From NCBI GenBank assembly GCA_965230605.1, contig CBDDLD010000004.1, positions 992,001 to 1,056,000 of the forward strand: DNA of 64,000 bases, read 5' to 3'. How positions within the stretch are numbered: the stretch's first letter is position 1; every line of letters starts with the position of its first letter. A program made the position numbers and the translations under genes. Origin of the DNA: CBDDLD01 sp965230605. GTDB taxonomy: Bacteria; Bacteroidota; Bacteroidia; Flavobacteriales; Flavobacteriaceae. The notes beneath the pieces are model-generated. The model made no database searches and was not told the origin of the DNA. It was given only the letters and a program-made list of their open reading frames with translations. Below are positions 18,052 to 27,840 of the stretch, one piece after another.

Positions 18052-19665
18052 ATGATCCAAAAGATTTTTACGCTTTTATTGCTTCTTATTTCAATAAACA
18101 GCATAGCACAGCAAGATGCCTGGGTTTATCTTACGGATAAGGCCAATGTACAAGATGCTATAAATAACCCAATTACTATACTTACACAAAAGGCCATTGA
18201 TAGAAAACTGCAACATAACATTCCTATTGATGAGAGTGATGTGCCGGTTAATGAGGCCTATATTACACAACTAAAACAACAATCTGGTATTACGGTAATG
18301 GCCAAATCCAAATGGTTTAATGCAGTACATGTTAGAGGTACTGAAGCCGATATCAATGCACTATCATCTTTAAGTTTTGTTGACAGTATAGATTTTGCTG
18401 ATAAGAGCCTGAATAGTATGTCTAGAAGTGCATCTCAGTTAAATAAGTTTGAAATAGAAGAAACCTTGGTAAGCTTCAATTATGGGAGCACTCAAAATCA
18501 AGTTGAAATGATTAATGCAGATGATTTGCACCTTGATGATTTTACAGGTGAAGGAATTACGATTGCAGTAATGGATTCCGGATTTCCTAATGTTAATACG
18601 ATGGGAGCCTTCCAAAGATTAAGAGACAATAACGATCTTTTAGATGGTTATGATTTTGTCGATAGAACCTCCAATGTTTATGCATTTACTGGAAGTTCAC
18701 ATGGAACACGTGTATTAAGTGATATGGCAGCTTTCATACAAGATCAATTTGTTGGTACTGCCCCTGATGCCTCTTATTATTTATTTAGAACTGAAGATGT
18801 AGCTAGTGAAAATCCTGTTGAAGAAAGCTATTGGGTAGAAGCTGCTGAACGTGCAGATAGTCTTGGTGTGGATATGATTAATACATCTTTGGGTTATAGG
18901 GTATATGACAATTCCAATTATGATTACACACCTGCTGATATGGATGGTCAGACGGCATTTATTACTCGAGGTGCTTCTAGAGCTGTACAAAAAGGAATTC
19001 TAGTAGTTACAAGTGCGGGTAATGCAGGAGCAACAACTTGGCAAACCGTTGGAGCACCAGCAGATTCTCCAGATGTATTATCTGTAGGAGCAGTAGACGA
19101 AAATGGTAACTATGCAAGTTTCAGTTCAATAGGAAGCACTGCACAGCCCACTCAAAAACCTGATGTTGTAGCTAGAGGACAAACTGCTTTTGTGATTAGT
19201 GAATTAAATACAGTAACACAAAACAACGGAACCTCATTTAGTTCTCCTATTTTATGTGGTGGAATTGCTTCGTTATGGCAAGCATTACCAGATGCATCAC
19301 CAACCCAAATAATGCAATTTGTAAGAGAATCTGCGTCTCAGTTTAACACCCCTGATAATTTTTTAGGACATGGTATTCCAAATTTAGCTTTGGCGCGATC
19401 AATAGGATTGAGTGTTCTTGAGAATCAAATTACTGAATTTGGTGTGTTTCCAAACCCTGCTTCAGATCAAATCGAGATTGTACTTCCGGGAGGAATTGAT
19501 ACTACTCAGATAACCATATACAATCAATTAGGGCAGCGTGTGCTAAAAACAAGCTTAACAAGAAATAATACTGCGGTTGATGTATCTAATATGGCTACAG
19601 GCATATACCTGTTAAGAGTAGAATCACAGACAAGATCAAAAACTTTTAAACTTATAAAATCTTAA
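18052..19665 (+). CDS. Secreted S8 (subtilisin-like) serine peptidase with T9SS sorting domain
   Basis: The 537-residue protein has a signal peptide (residues 1-20) and an N-terminal propeptide-like region. The S8 catalytic domain has its triad at Asp175 (AVMDSGF), His218 (SSHGTR) and Ser395 (NGTSFSSP), and the oxyanion Asn is near NAGATTW. Residues from about 462 (FGVFPNPASDQIEIVLP) to the end (TFKLIKS) form a type A C-terminal sorting domain, which implies export by the type IX secretion system and surface attachment or release. The start of the downstream flavoprotein overlaps its stop by 1 nt. The exact substrate is unknown. Confidence 0.94.
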   Translation: MIQKIFTLLLLLISINSIAQQDAWVYLTDKANVQDAINNPITILTQKAIDRKLQHNIPIDESDVPVNEAYITQLKQQSGITVMAKSKWFNAVHVRGTEADINALSSLSFVDSIDFADKSLNSMSRSASQLNKFEIEETLVSFNYGSTQNQVEMINADDLHLDDFTGEGITIAVMDSGFPNVNTMGAFQRLRDNNDLLDGYDFVDRTSNVYAFTGSSHGTRVLSDMAAFIQDQFVGTAPDASYYLFRTEDVASENPVEESYWVEAAERADSLGVDMINTSLGYRVYDNSNYDYTPADMDGQTAFITRGASRAVQKGILVVTSAGNAGATTWQTVGAPADSPDVLSVGAVDENGNYASFSSIGSTAQPTQKPDVVARGQTAFVISELNTVTQNNGTSFSSPILCGGIASLWQALPDASPTQIMQFVRESASQFNTPDNFLGHGIPNLALARSIGLSVLENQITEFGVFPNPASDQIEIVLPGGIDTTQITIYNQLGQRVLKTSLTRNNTAVDVSNMATGIYLLRVESQTRSKTFKLIKS

Positions 19666-20606
19666 TGGCGAATAGAATTACAACGCTTTTTGGAATTGAA
19701 TACCCAATTATTCAAGCCGGAATGATATGGAACAGCGGATGGCGCCTTGCTTCTGCAGCAAGTAATGCAGGAGCTTTAGGGCTTATTGGAGCAGGTTCTA
19801 TGTATCCTGATGTACTACGGGAGCATATTCAAAAATGTAAAGCAGCAACAGAACATCCTTTTGGTGTTAATGTTCCTATGCTATACCCTAATATTGAAGA
19901 GATCATGAATATCATCGCAGAGGAAGGCGTAAAGATTGTGTTTACTTCAGCAGGAAACCCAAAAACATGGACCTCTTGGTTACAAGAAAGGAACATTACT
20001 GTGGTGCATGTGGTAAGTAGTGTAAAGTTCGCATTAAAAGCACAAGATGCTGGTGTGGATGCTGTAGTTGCCGAAGGGTTTGAAGCTGGAGGTCATAATG
20101 GTAGAGATGAAACAACTACATTGACACTTATTCCTATGGTCAAGGAGCAATTAAATATTCCTTTAATAGCAGCAGGAGGTATTGCTACCGGACAAGCCAT
20201 GTTAGCGGCTATGGTGTTGGGTGCTGATGCCGTACAGGTAGGAAGTCGATTTGTAGCTAGTGAAGAATCATCGGCCCATGACGCTTTTAAACAAGTGGTT
20301 GTTGATGCCAAAGAAGGAGATACACAACTAACACTTAAAGAATTAGCACCTGTGCGTCTCATAAAGAACAAATTCTATAATGAAGTTCAGGAATTATACA
20401 AAAAAGGACCTACCGTAGACGAATTAAAAGAGCTTCTAGGTAGAGCCAGAGCCAAACGCGGGATGTTTGAAGGTGATCTAGAAGACGGCGAATTAGAAAT
20501 AGGTCAAATCTCTGGATTAATACACGATATAAAACCCACTGCTCAGATCGTTAAAGACATGATGCAAGAGTTTGAAGCAGCAAAAAAAGCAGTAGAAAAA
20601 CTCTAA
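19665..20606 (+). CDS. Nitronate monooxygenase-like FMN oxidoreductase
   Basis: The 313-residue TIM-barrel protein has the features of the nitronate monooxygenase/2-nitropropane dioxygenase family: YPIIQAGM at the N-terminus, EAGGHNG near residue 140, and the phosphate-binding AAGGIATGQ...GADAVQVGSRF segment. Related enzymes oxidise alkyl nitronates, or serve as FabK-like enoyl-ACP reductases, so the physiological substrate is uncertain. Its start overlaps the subtilase stop (TAATG). Its end overlaps a convergent gene by 4 nt. Confidence 0.88.
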   Translation: MANRITTLFGIEYPIIQAGMIWNSGWRLASAASNAGALGLIGAGSMYPDVLREHIQKCKAATEHPFGVNVPMLYPNIEEIMNIIAEEGVKIVFTSAGNPKTWTSWLQERNITVVHVVSSVKFALKAQDAGVDAVVAEGFEAGGHNGRDETTTLTLIPMVKEQLNIPLIAAGGIATGQAMLAAMVLGADAVQVGSRFVASEESSAHDAFKQVVVDAKEGDTQLTLKELAPVRLIKNKFYNEVQELYKKGPTVDELKELLGRARAKRGMFEGDLEDGELEIGQISGLIHDIKPTAQIVKDMMQEFEAAKKAVEKL

Positions 20607-21547
20607 TATTTCTTTTTAGTTAAATAGGTCTTTAGGTCAACTTTATATAAACGACTCAGTCCATTATCATAAGATGAAAATAGGGTTTTAAGGTCATCTA
20701 CAGTTTTCTTCTTATCTGTAGTTGCATAGTTTCCTAATCGCTTACTAGTAAAATAAAGGGTATTAGTATTAGTATCAACATATGGACAATATTCCATTTT
20801 ACTAGTATTTACCTGTTCACCCATATTTTTAGCTTCACTCCATTTACCATCTTTGTTGTAAGAAATATACAAATCACCGCTTCCCAAACCATCTTTCCTA
20901 TTATAACAGCTATAGATCATAAAAGATTCATCCGGAGCTACATATGCATTAAACTCATAGCCCTCAGAATTTACGCCTTCACCTAATGATCTTGGTGTTG
21001 TGTACTTTCCGTCAACATATTTACTAACATAGATATTATCCCTTTGTTTTAACTCTTTATCATCTAGAGTGAAATATAAATTCCCGGAATTGGTGATGGC
21101 AGGATAAAACTCATCTTTAGAGGTATTAATCGGAGCACCCATATTAATTGGTTTTGACCATTCAGACTTTAAAGTTTCACGCTTTACATACCAAATGTCA
21201 AAATCTTTAGTCTCAGAACTAGTATTATCCATTGGACGATTAGAGGCAAAGTATAATGTTAACCCATCACTTGAAAAGAAAGGTTCAATGTCAAAATATT
21301 GTCCTGAAAAACTGATAACTTTTGATTTAGACCAAGTACCATTCTGCTTTTTTACTGTGATTAGCGCCGAGACCTCTCCCATAAAACTCTGTGCAGAAAA
21401 CACAGCCTCATCCTGATTAGGTGAAATAGCAATATCTCTGACGTTTGGAAATTCTGAAACTGCAGCTTCTAAAAAAGGTTCAACAGTGTTTTGCGTATAT
21501 ACAATTAAAGCTGTAAATAAACAGCAGAGGGTAATTATAAATTTCAT
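20603..21547 (-). CDS. Secreted WD40-like (PD40) beta-propeller protein
   Basis: This is a 314-residue protein with a signal peptide (FIITLCCLFTALIVYTQ). It has repeated PD40/TolB-type blades visible as LYFASNRP, NLYFTLDD, FMIYSCYN and TLYFTSKRL, usually preceded by PAITN or DPEPF-like strands. Such proteins are common in Bacteroidota envelopes and often accompany OmpA-like or T9SS proteins; no enzymatic role is evident. It is convergent with the flavoprotein gene, overlapping by 4 nt. Confidence 0.85.
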   Translation of the reverse strand: MKFIITLCCLFTALIVYTQNTVEPFLEAAVSEFPNVRDIAISPNQDEAVFSAQSFMGEVSALITVKKQNGTWSKSKVISFSGQYFDIEPFFSSDGLTLYFASNRPMDNTSSETKDFDIWYVKRETLKSEWSKPINMGAPINTSKDEFYPAITNSGNLYFTLDDKELKQRDNIYVSKYVDGKYTTPRSLGEGVNSEGYEFNAYVAPDESFMIYSCYNRKDGLGSGDLYISYNKDGKWSEAKNMGEQVNTSKMEYCPYVDTNTNTLYFTSKRLGNYATTDKKKTVDDLKTLFSSYDNGLSRLYKVDLKTYLTKKKY

Positions 21548-21926
21548 ATGAATTGATTTAGTAATTCAATCTACAAAATATCAAATTTGATAAACGTTAA
21601 GTAGTGTTAATTTCTCTTGGTCCCGATGCAGATTAACCAAAATTCAAAATTTTGATCCAAAAAGAGTGCGACAGCCACTCTTGTTTATTGTAACCAGACT
21701 GATTTTTTAAGTGCGTGTCGTATTTTCTATATCATCATTACAAAAAAATACTCCTTTTTAAGGGTGCTTTTTCACTTTTAAGACAAGGCAATTTTTGTTT
21801 TGCGTTCGGTTGGTATAAAAATTCACCTTTAATAGACAATTCTCCCGCTCAGCCTACTTTAATTTATTGAGGTCTTTTTATGCCTTTATTTTGTCCCATC
21901 AAAAGTTTAATTACAATTTATAAAAA
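21548..21926. other. 379-nt intergenic region with a 7-bp hairpin
   Basis: No ORF or tRNA was recognised. AAGAGTG (21662-21668) pairs perfectly with CACTCTT (21676-21682) around a 7-nt loop, and on the minus strand the stem runs into TTT. The region must hold the divergent promoters of the beta-propeller and spondin genes. No exact TAnnTTTG box was found close to either start. Confidence 0.4.
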
Positions 21927-23315
21927 ATGAAAAAGAGAAATTTATTTAGTAAACTATTTATGGTTAATGCACTACTAGTAGTATTAACTTTACTATCATC
22001 ATGTAACGATGATGACAATGCTATAAACATCAATGATGACGACAATGTAGCTACAACCACATTCAGATTGACATTAAGAAATGCAATTAATTATCTTAAT
22101 GCTCAACGAATTGGTGATGGACCTTTAACGAACACAGGAGATTCGTTTGTAGTATCTTTTAAAGCGACGAGAGGTACGTATCTAAGTTTTGCAAACATGT
22201 TTGCACAAAGTAATGACTGGTTTTTCGGAACAGATGGTCAAGGTATTAGATTATGGGATGGTGATACACCTAAAACAGGAGATATATCTAGTTACTTAAG
22301 AGTTTGGGATGCAGGAAGTGAAGTAGACGAAGCTTTCTTAACAGATTTTCCTAATACAATCTATACGGCTCCTAATCAATCTGCACCTAATACAGGACCT
22401 GCTGATGATAATAATGTAGTAAGAGATACCGGAAGAAATATTCTTGCATACATGTCTGCATACTTAGATTATGATACTTCAAGTAGAGAATTTACCTTAA
22501 CTATTATTAAAGCAGATAGAGAAGCTTTACACAACCCTGCATTTATCACTCCTGGGATATTAGTAGTTCACACTCAAGATAATGCTTTATTCGAAGTAGG
22601 TGAGCCATTAAGAAACAATGGGTTTGAGAGCTTAGCTGAAGACGGGTCGCCAATGGCTGTATATGAGTGGTTCACTGAAGAAGGATCTACAGGAGCACCA
22701 TTACGTCTTTCTTCTTCAATGTCTGTACTATCACCTGCTGTAGCGTATGTGCACCCGGGAACACAAACACCATTATTTACAAGAGGTGAACCAATAACAA
22801 GTGATAACGGATTAGAAGAGTTAGCCGAAGATGGAGACCCATCTAGAGCTTATGATTACTTAAATAACATGGAAGGTGTTACTGCAGTAAGAAGTGATGG
22901 ACCGGTATTACCTGGGGGATCTGTATCTTTTACAATTGAAGCAAGGCCTGGAGATCGACTAAACTTTGCTACCATGCTTGTATCTACTAACGATTGGTTT
23001 ATTTCTAATAACCAACAAGGTATCGAGTTATTCAATGAAGACGGAACACCAAAGTCAACATTTGAAACGTATAAAAACTATTTATTCGATTCTGGGACAG
23101 AAGAAGACCAAGCGGTTGGATTAGGTGACGGGCAACCAATGCTAGGTAATGTTCCTGTAGCTGACGATTTTGATACAGATGTAAGACGTGTTACTGCTCT
23201 AAACGATGTGCAATTTGGTAAAGGTGTTATCAATAGTGCAGCTGGAGTTACTCAAGAAGTAGATGATAGAGGAGGGTATAACCTTATAGATGTTATAGTT
23301 GAAAGAATTAATTAA
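21927..23315 (+). CDS. Lipoprotein with two spondin-N domains
   Basis: The 462-residue protein has a lipoprotein signal (LLVVLTLLSSC, Cys26) followed by an Asp-rich spacer. Two spondin_N-type domains follow, at about residues 45-225 and 230-460, with matching landmarks: SFKATRGTYLSFANMF...NDWFFG in the first and FTIEARPGDRLNFATML...NDWFIS in the second. Each is preceded by a segment containing G.ESLAEDG or GLEELAEDG. These domains suggest a surface adhesion or matrix role. The gene ends with a strong terminator. Confidence 0.9.
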   Translation: MKKRNLFSKLFMVNALLVVLTLLSSCNDDDNAININDDDNVATTTFRLTLRNAINYLNAQRIGDGPLTNTGDSFVVSFKATRGTYLSFANMFAQSNDWFFGTDGQGIRLWDGDTPKTGDISSYLRVWDAGSEVDEAFLTDFPNTIYTAPNQSAPNTGPADDNNVVRDTGRNILAYMSAYLDYDTSSREFTLTIIKADREALHNPAFITPGILVVHTQDNALFEVGEPLRNNGFESLAEDGSPMAVYEWFTEEGSTGAPLRLSSSMSVLSPAVAYVHPGTQTPLFTRGEPITSDNGLEELAEDGDPSRAYDYLNNMEGVTAVRSDGPVLPGGSVSFTIEARPGDRLNFATMLVSTNDWFISNNQQGIELFNEDGTPKSTFETYKNYLFDSGTEEDQAVGLGDGQPMLGNVPVADDFDTDVRRVTALNDVQFGKGVINSAAGVTQEVDDRGGYNLIDVIVERIN

Positions 23316-23344
23316 GGGTTGATTTATATTAATTTGTTTAATGT

Positions 23345-23374
23345 GGGGTGCTTTTTTAAAAAGCACCCTTTTTT
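23345..23374 (+). terminator. Intrinsic terminator after the spondin lipoprotein gene
   Basis: GGGTGC (23346-23351) pairs with GCACCC (23363-23368), extended by T/A pairs inside the stem, and is followed by six T. Confidence 0.9.
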
Positions 23375-23410
23375 AGTTGTTTATTGCTCTGTAGCTAAAG
23401 TCAAAACTGC

Positions 23411-23418
23411 TACTTTTG
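23411..23418 (+). promoter_or_regulatory. TAnnTTTG promoter box of the MATE exporter gene
   Basis: TACTTTTG lies 4 nt before the ATG at 23423, so initiation would occur at or beside the start codon. A TTG at 23384-23386 is a possible minus-33 element, though the spacing (24 nt) is long. Confidence 0.55.
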
Positions 23419-23422
23419 CAAA

Positions 23423-24805
23423 ATGATTTTAAGCAACTACACAAAAGAATTCAGGTACAATTTGAAGTTGGCATCTCCGGTTATGCTGGGTATGTTAGGT
23501 CATACCTTTGTGGCTTTTGTGGACAATATCATGGTGGGACAATTAGGATCTGCAGAGCTTGCAGCTGTCTCACTAGGGAACAGCTTTATTTTTATAGCCA
23601 TGTCACTAGGGATTGGTTTTTCAACAGCTATAACGCCTTTAGTAGCTGAAGCAGATTCTGAAGGCAATTTCAATAAGGGAAAATCTGCATTTAAACACGG
23701 ATTGTTTCTTTGTACGGTTCTTGGTATTGTACTCTTCTTAATGCTATTGCTTTCTAAGCCGTTAATGTCTGTGATGAAGCAGCCGGAAGAGGTTGTTGTT
23801 TTAGCAAGACCTTATCTAAATTTAGTTGCTTTTTCTCTGGTGCCTCTTATTGTTTTTCAAGCTTTTAAACAATTTAGTGACGGACTCTCTTTGACCAAAT
23901 ACCCTATGTATGCTACTATAGTAGCCAATGTTTTGAATGTAGGTATCAATTACTTACTCATCTTTGGAAAGTTTGGTTGTCCCAAACTAGGAATTGTAGG
24001 TGCTGCAGTGGGAACTTTAGTGTCAAGATTTGTGATGCTATTCTTTTTGTGGTGGTTGCTATCTGGGAGAGAAAAATCAAAAGCCTATGTGACAAAGATT
24101 AAGATTTTTGTTTTAGAGTCTGCTACGCTCAAAAAAGTCACAAACCTTGGATTGCCAAGTGCTATGCAAATGCTTTTTGAGGTTGCTATTTTTACTGCAG
24201 CAATATGGTTAAGTGGTACCTTAGGTAAGAATCCTCAAGCGGCAAATCAAATTGCACTTAATTTATCTTCAATGACATTTATGGTAGCTATGGGGTTAAG
24301 TGTTGCAGCTATGATTCGTGTTGGGAACCAAAAAGGGCTAAAAGATTACAAGGCATTGAAACGCATTGGCGAATCCATTATAATACTAGGGATATGCTTT
24401 GCGGTCATTTTCGCATTACTATTTATAGTATTTCATAATCTCTTACCCTATATGTATGTCGATTTTGATAACCCAATGCATGCTCTTGATACCTCTGAAG
24501 TTGTAGAAATAGCCTCTACACTATTATTAGCTGCAGGAATATTTCAGATTAGCGACAGCATACAAGTGATAGCTTTAGGCGCGTTAAGAGGATTGCAGGA
24601 CGTTATGATACCTACACTGATTACATTTGTTTCTTATTGGTTGATAGGCTTTCCTGTGAGTTATTTTCTTGGTCAACCTGAGTATTACGGTAGCTTAGGG
24701 ATTTGGTTAGGCTTACTAGCCGGATTGAGCAGTGCTGCAATTTTATTGTATATTCGGTTTAATTATTTAACAAAGCGATTAATTTTACAGCAAGAAAGCA
24801 GTTAA
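23423..24805 (+). CDS. MATE family efflux transporter (NorM-like)
   Basis: The 460-residue polytopic protein has about twelve hydrophobic segments and MATE landmarks: VMLGMLGHTFVAFVDNIMVG near the N-terminus, GLSLTKYPMYATIVANVLNV near residue 155, and GALRGLQDVMIPTLITF near residue 390. MATE exporters use Na+ or H+ gradients to expel cationic drugs and metabolites; the cargo here is unknown. Two small genes follow closely on the same strand (5 and 2 nt gaps). Confidence 0.94.
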   Translation: MILSNYTKEFRYNLKLASPVMLGMLGHTFVAFVDNIMVGQLGSAELAAVSLGNSFIFIAMSLGIGFSTAITPLVAEADSEGNFNKGKSAFKHGLFLCTVLGIVLFLMLLLSKPLMSVMKQPEEVVVLARPYLNLVAFSLVPLIVFQAFKQFSDGLSLTKYPMYATIVANVLNVGINYLLIFGKFGCPKLGIVGAAVGTLVSRFVMLFFLWWLLSGREKSKAYVTKIKIFVLESATLKKVTNLGLPSAMQMLFEVAIFTAAIWLSGTLGKNPQAANQIALNLSSMTFMVAMGLSVAAMIRVGNQKGLKDYKALKRIGESIIILGICFAVIFALLFIVFHNLLPYMYVDFDNPMHALDTSEVVEIASTLLLAAGIFQISDSIQVIALGALRGLQDVMIPTLITFVSYWLIGFPVSYFLGQPEYYGSLGIWLGLLAGLSSAAILLYIRFNYLTKRLILQQESS

Positions 24806-24809
24806 ATTT

Positions 24810-25037
24810 ATGGAACTACCAAAGTTTATTCTCGGCGATAATACAGATCATCCAGACACAATATTTATTGTTCATACTGAATTCCCTAGGTTTATTATTA
24901 ACCTTGAAAATGATGAGATAGAATGGTTTGAAGAATTTGATGCTCATGATCAAAAAGAGCTGGAAAAAGAAATGGGGAACCTAGTTCAGGAAGCCACAGA
25001 CTTTTACGATAGAGAAGTTAAAAGATATAACGAATAA
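24810..25037 (+). CDS. Conserved hypothetical acidic protein
   Basis: This is a 75-residue, strongly acidic protein without a signal or membrane segment. The first half reads as beta strands (IFIVHTEFPRFIINLE) and the second half as one acidic helix (DQKELEKEMGNLVQEATDF). I do not recognise a named family. The tight packing between the MATE gene (4-nt gap) and the PAP2 gene (2-nt gap) supports real translation. Confidence 0.7.
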   Translation: MELPKFILGDNTDHPDTIFIVHTEFPRFIINLENDEIEWFEEFDAHDQKELEKEMGNLVQEATDFYDREVKRYNE

Positions 25038-25039
25038 AA

Positions 25040-25609
25040 TTGTTAGAAACACTTTTAGAATACGATAAAGACTTATTTCTATATCTCAATAATTTAGGTT
25101 CTGAGACATGGGATTGGCTATGGTTAATCATAACGGCGAAGATGACTTTCGTACCGCTCTATGCCATCTTATTGTATCTAATTTATAAGAATTTCGGGTT
25201 AAAGCCCTTATTAATAATGGTTTTGGTGATTGCAGCTATGATCACATTTACGGATCAGATCACTAATGTTTTTAAAGACACCTTCATGAGACCCAGACCC
25301 TGTAGAGAAGAAGACTTATCTGGGATTATGCGTTTTATTGCTGAACGCTGTGGTAAATATGGTTTTTTCTCAGGACACTCATCTAATTCTATGGCAGCTG
25401 CAGTCTTTGCAGGACTTTTGTTGAAGCCATATTATAAGAACCTTATATTTATTTTATTGTTCTGGAGTGCCTTAGTGGCCTACAGTAGAATATATGTTGG
25501 GGTGCATTATCCAATAGATATTATATGCGGGATGCTTTTTGGAGCGCTTTCAGGGTTTCTGTTTTACAAGATCAATTTGTATATCCTGAAACGGTTTGCT
25601 ACTTCTTAA
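25040..25609 (+). CDS. PAP2 family membrane phosphatase
   Basis: The 189-residue integral membrane protein has the three PAP2 motifs: KDTFMRPRP near residue 80, the catalytic SGHSSN near residue 110, and SRIYVGVHYPIDI near residue 152. Family members remove phosphate from lipid phosphates such as undecaprenyl pyrophosphate, phosphatidic acid or PGP. The only usable start is TTG at 25040, because the next Met is about 35 residues in. The C-terminus overlaps the convergent GT39 gene by 11 nt. Confidence 0.9.
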   Translation: MLETLLEYDKDLFLYLNNLGSETWDWLWLIITAKMTFVPLYAILLYLIYKNFGLKPLLIMVLVIAAMITFTDQITNVFKDTFMRPRPCREEDLSGIMRFIAERCGKYGFFSGHSSNSMAAAVFAGLLLKPYYKNLIFILLFWSALVAYSRIYVGVHYPIDIICGMLFGALSGFLFYKINLYILKRFATS

Positions 25610-27224
25610 CTAAATATAGTGTATTCACTAACCGAGCTCTATGACTTCTGGTATCTGGTTCAGCGATATTTAAATCATACGACCCGAGTGCCTCTATAGT
25701 ATAATCTTTGAGACTGTCATAATCTTGTGGACTTTCTTTATTAGTCAATAATAAGAATGCTGCATCAGATGGTAACTCTAGTTTGCCTTCACTTTTTATA
25801 CGCTTTATTATATCACCATAATTCCATATCACTTCAGGCGCTACATAATCTAAATGATATAGATTCATGTTTTGTATCTCAGCGTTTTCTTTTATCTCAA
25901 CGATAGAGCGATAACCATCTTGTATTTGGGTGGTGTTTAAAGGAAGGGCAAAACAACCGATGGTTACCATAAAGGCAATCAACAAATAAAATGTATATGC
26001 TATTCGCTTTTGGTATAAGGATCTAAAAATCAATATTCCAATAGTAAACAGAAGTATTGATGCTATAATATAGCGGATTAATTGGGTGCCAGATAAGTCT
26101 ATCTTTAAAATGAAAACAGAGGAGGGAAATGCAATAGCAATAAGACCTATTAAACCAAAATTGAAATAAACGGGCCAAGCATCATATTTTTTGCTCATTG
26201 TCTTAAATGAGCGTATGATAAAATCGATATAAAATCCAATATTAATAGCCAAAGGAATAAGTACAGGCATTAAGTATCTCGACTTTTTTTCGGGAATAAT
26301 AGACAGTAAAATAAAAGCGATTATGGTCCAGAAGAAACTAAACTTATACGCCTTTAAATGACTGACGCGAGACTTCATATATGGGTATAAGAGACTTATA
26401 AATGCTGGAATGGTCCACAAACCACTTTGTGTAAAGAAGCTCCAATAATAATAAAAAGGCCTAACGTTATAACTGCTCCAGTTTGATGTTTCTTTACTAG
26501 CTATGGCTGTAAATGTTTCCGGATCAGCAACACGTACATAAAAATACCACCAGCCGCCAACTGCAAGCCCTACAATAATGAATACGAAAATTATGCTGTA
26601 AAATTTAAAGTTCTTCTTATAACGATAAACAATTCCATAAGCAATCAAAAATGATAAAAACAACACATAAAGTGATACCGGACCCTTAGATAATACAGAA
26701 CACCCTAAAAAGAGAATAAACGGTACAGCATGCTTAAAAGAAACAGCTCCAAGCTTCAATAAATTAAACAAATGATATAGAGCAATGAGCATGAACCCAT
26801 GCGTATAGATATCCCAGGGTGCTTCAATGGTTATGAATATCACATAAAACGAAGTCACTACAATAAGTGCATTTCTTAGACTATGTACTTTATCTTCAAC
26901 TAACTTATAAGATAAAAGGTAGGTATAAACTCCGGTAACAGCAATCATCAAGATACTGGGGAGACGAATAGCAAAAAGACTTTTAATACCAAATATACTT
27001 CCAAAAACGGCTGTGATCCATGTAGGGAGCGGTGGTTTCTGATACCTGGGCTCACCATTCATGGTTGTTAACAGCCAGTTATCATCTGCTAACATCTCTC
27101 TTGCAGTAATAAAATTACGTGCTTCCATAATAGAAACGGGTAGTGTATCTATTGTGAATGCTAGCATAATCAATACTACAGAAAAGATAGCCAGAATAGG
27201 GTAGGATGATAATCGATTAAGCAT
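25599..27224 (-). CDS. ArnT-like glycosyltransferase family 39 membrane protein
   Basis: This 541-residue polytopic protein begins with the ArnT/PMT-type first loop, EARNFITAREML and NGEPRYQKPPLPTW, which holds the acidic catalytic residue near position 35. About eleven to twelve membrane segments follow. ArnT-type enzymes move a sugar from a polyprenyl-phosphate donor to lipid A or another acceptor in the periplasm. Upstream on the same strand are the duplicated LAB_N protein (8-nt overlap) and a DPM1/ArnC-like GT2, which would make the lipid-linked donor. The sugar and acceptor cannot be read from sequence. Confidence 0.9.
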   Translation of the reverse strand: MLNRLSSYPILAIFSVVLIMLAFTIDTLPVSIMEARNFITAREMLADDNWLLTTMNGEPRYQKPPLPTWITAVFGSIFGIKSLFAIRLPSILMIAVTGVYTYLLSYKLVEDKVHSLRNALIVVTSFYVIFITIEAPWDIYTHGFMLIALYHLFNLLKLGAVSFKHAVPFILFLGCSVLSKGPVSLYVLFLSFLIAYGIVYRYKKNFKFYSIIFVFIIVGLAVGGWWYFYVRVADPETFTAIASKETSNWSSYNVRPFYYYWSFFTQSGLWTIPAFISLLYPYMKSRVSHLKAYKFSFFWTIIAFILLSIIPEKKSRYLMPVLIPLAINIGFYIDFIIRSFKTMSKKYDAWPVYFNFGLIGLIAIAFPSSVFILKIDLSGTQLIRYIIASILLFTIGILIFRSLYQKRIAYTFYLLIAFMVTIGCFALPLNTTQIQDGYRSIVEIKENAEIQNMNLYHLDYVAPEVIWNYGDIIKRIKSEGKLELPSDAAFLLLTNKESPQDYDSLKDYTIEALGSYDLNIAEPDTRSHRARLVNTLYLVKK

Positions 27225-27840
27225 CTTGTTTTTGAATTAAATACAAGTTTCTAGAATATATGAGGGTGCCAAACAAATGACCCACAAAGAGCACAGGGTC
27301 TTTGCGGATAACAGCATAGATTAGTATCATAACACCTCCAATTAAACTTAATAACCAAAATCCAAGAGGTAAGGTGGACTCTTTTCTGTATTCTGAATGT
27401 ATCCATTGGTACACAAACCGTAATGTGAAAATAGTTTGCGATATAATACCGAGGATCATTAACCAGAATGGAATAGCTTCATTCTTAAACAATAGCTCTA
27501 GATCTATCTTATTATTGTTGAAATAGTAGATGACGATTGCAGCGGGAAATAACAAAAGAAGATAACGTACTACAACCGGAAACTTTACCCATTGGCCCTG
27601 TAGTTGAAGGTTTCTAATGTATATAAAATAAGTTAAACTTTGCCCAAACATAATGGCAAAATCCAATCTCAGATATCCATAAATAAATAACAGGAAGGAA
27701 GCTACTAAACTAAGGGTCCAGAAGATCGTCGGTGTGATGACTTTTCGTTGTTTTTCAGAAGTTAGCCATTGGATAATTAATCGAGAAGAAAAAAGAATCT
27801 GTGCTAAAAAACCGATACTATATATTAGCCAATCACTCAT
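27217..27840 (-). CDS. Duplicated LAB_N (lipid-A biosynthesis N-terminal) membrane protein
   Basis: The 207 residues consist of two clearly homologous LAB_N units. Residues about 5-80 contain AQILFSSRLIIQWLTSEKQR and FGQSLTYFIYIRNL. Residues about 105-200 contain SQTIFTLRFVYQWIHSEYRK and VGHLFGTLIYSRNL. LAB_N proteins are small membrane proteins found next to, or fused with, lipid-A sugar enzymes, and resemble small multidrug-resistance folds. The gene overlaps both its neighbours (GT2 upstream by 4 nt, GT39 downstream by 8 nt). A role as flippase or partner for a polyprenyl-phosphate sugar is inferred, not shown. Confidence 0.87.
   Translation of the reverse strand: MSDWLIYSIGFLAQILFSSRLIIQWLTSEKQRKVITPTIFWTLSLVASFLLFIYGYLRLDFAIMFGQSLTYFIYIRNLQLQGQWVKFPVVVRYLLLLFPAAIVIYYFNNNKIDLELLFKNEAIPFWLMILGIISQTIFTLRFVYQWIHSEYRKESTLPLGFWLLSLIGGVMILIYAVIRKDPVLFVGHLFGTLIYSRNLYLIQKQDA

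Noticed and set aside
21692..21720. Possible ECF promoter (GTAAC ... GTGTCG) upstream of the spondin gene
   Set aside because: The spacing is about 19-24 nt rather than 16-17 and CGTC is not intact, so it does not meet the pattern seen at 31414-31438.
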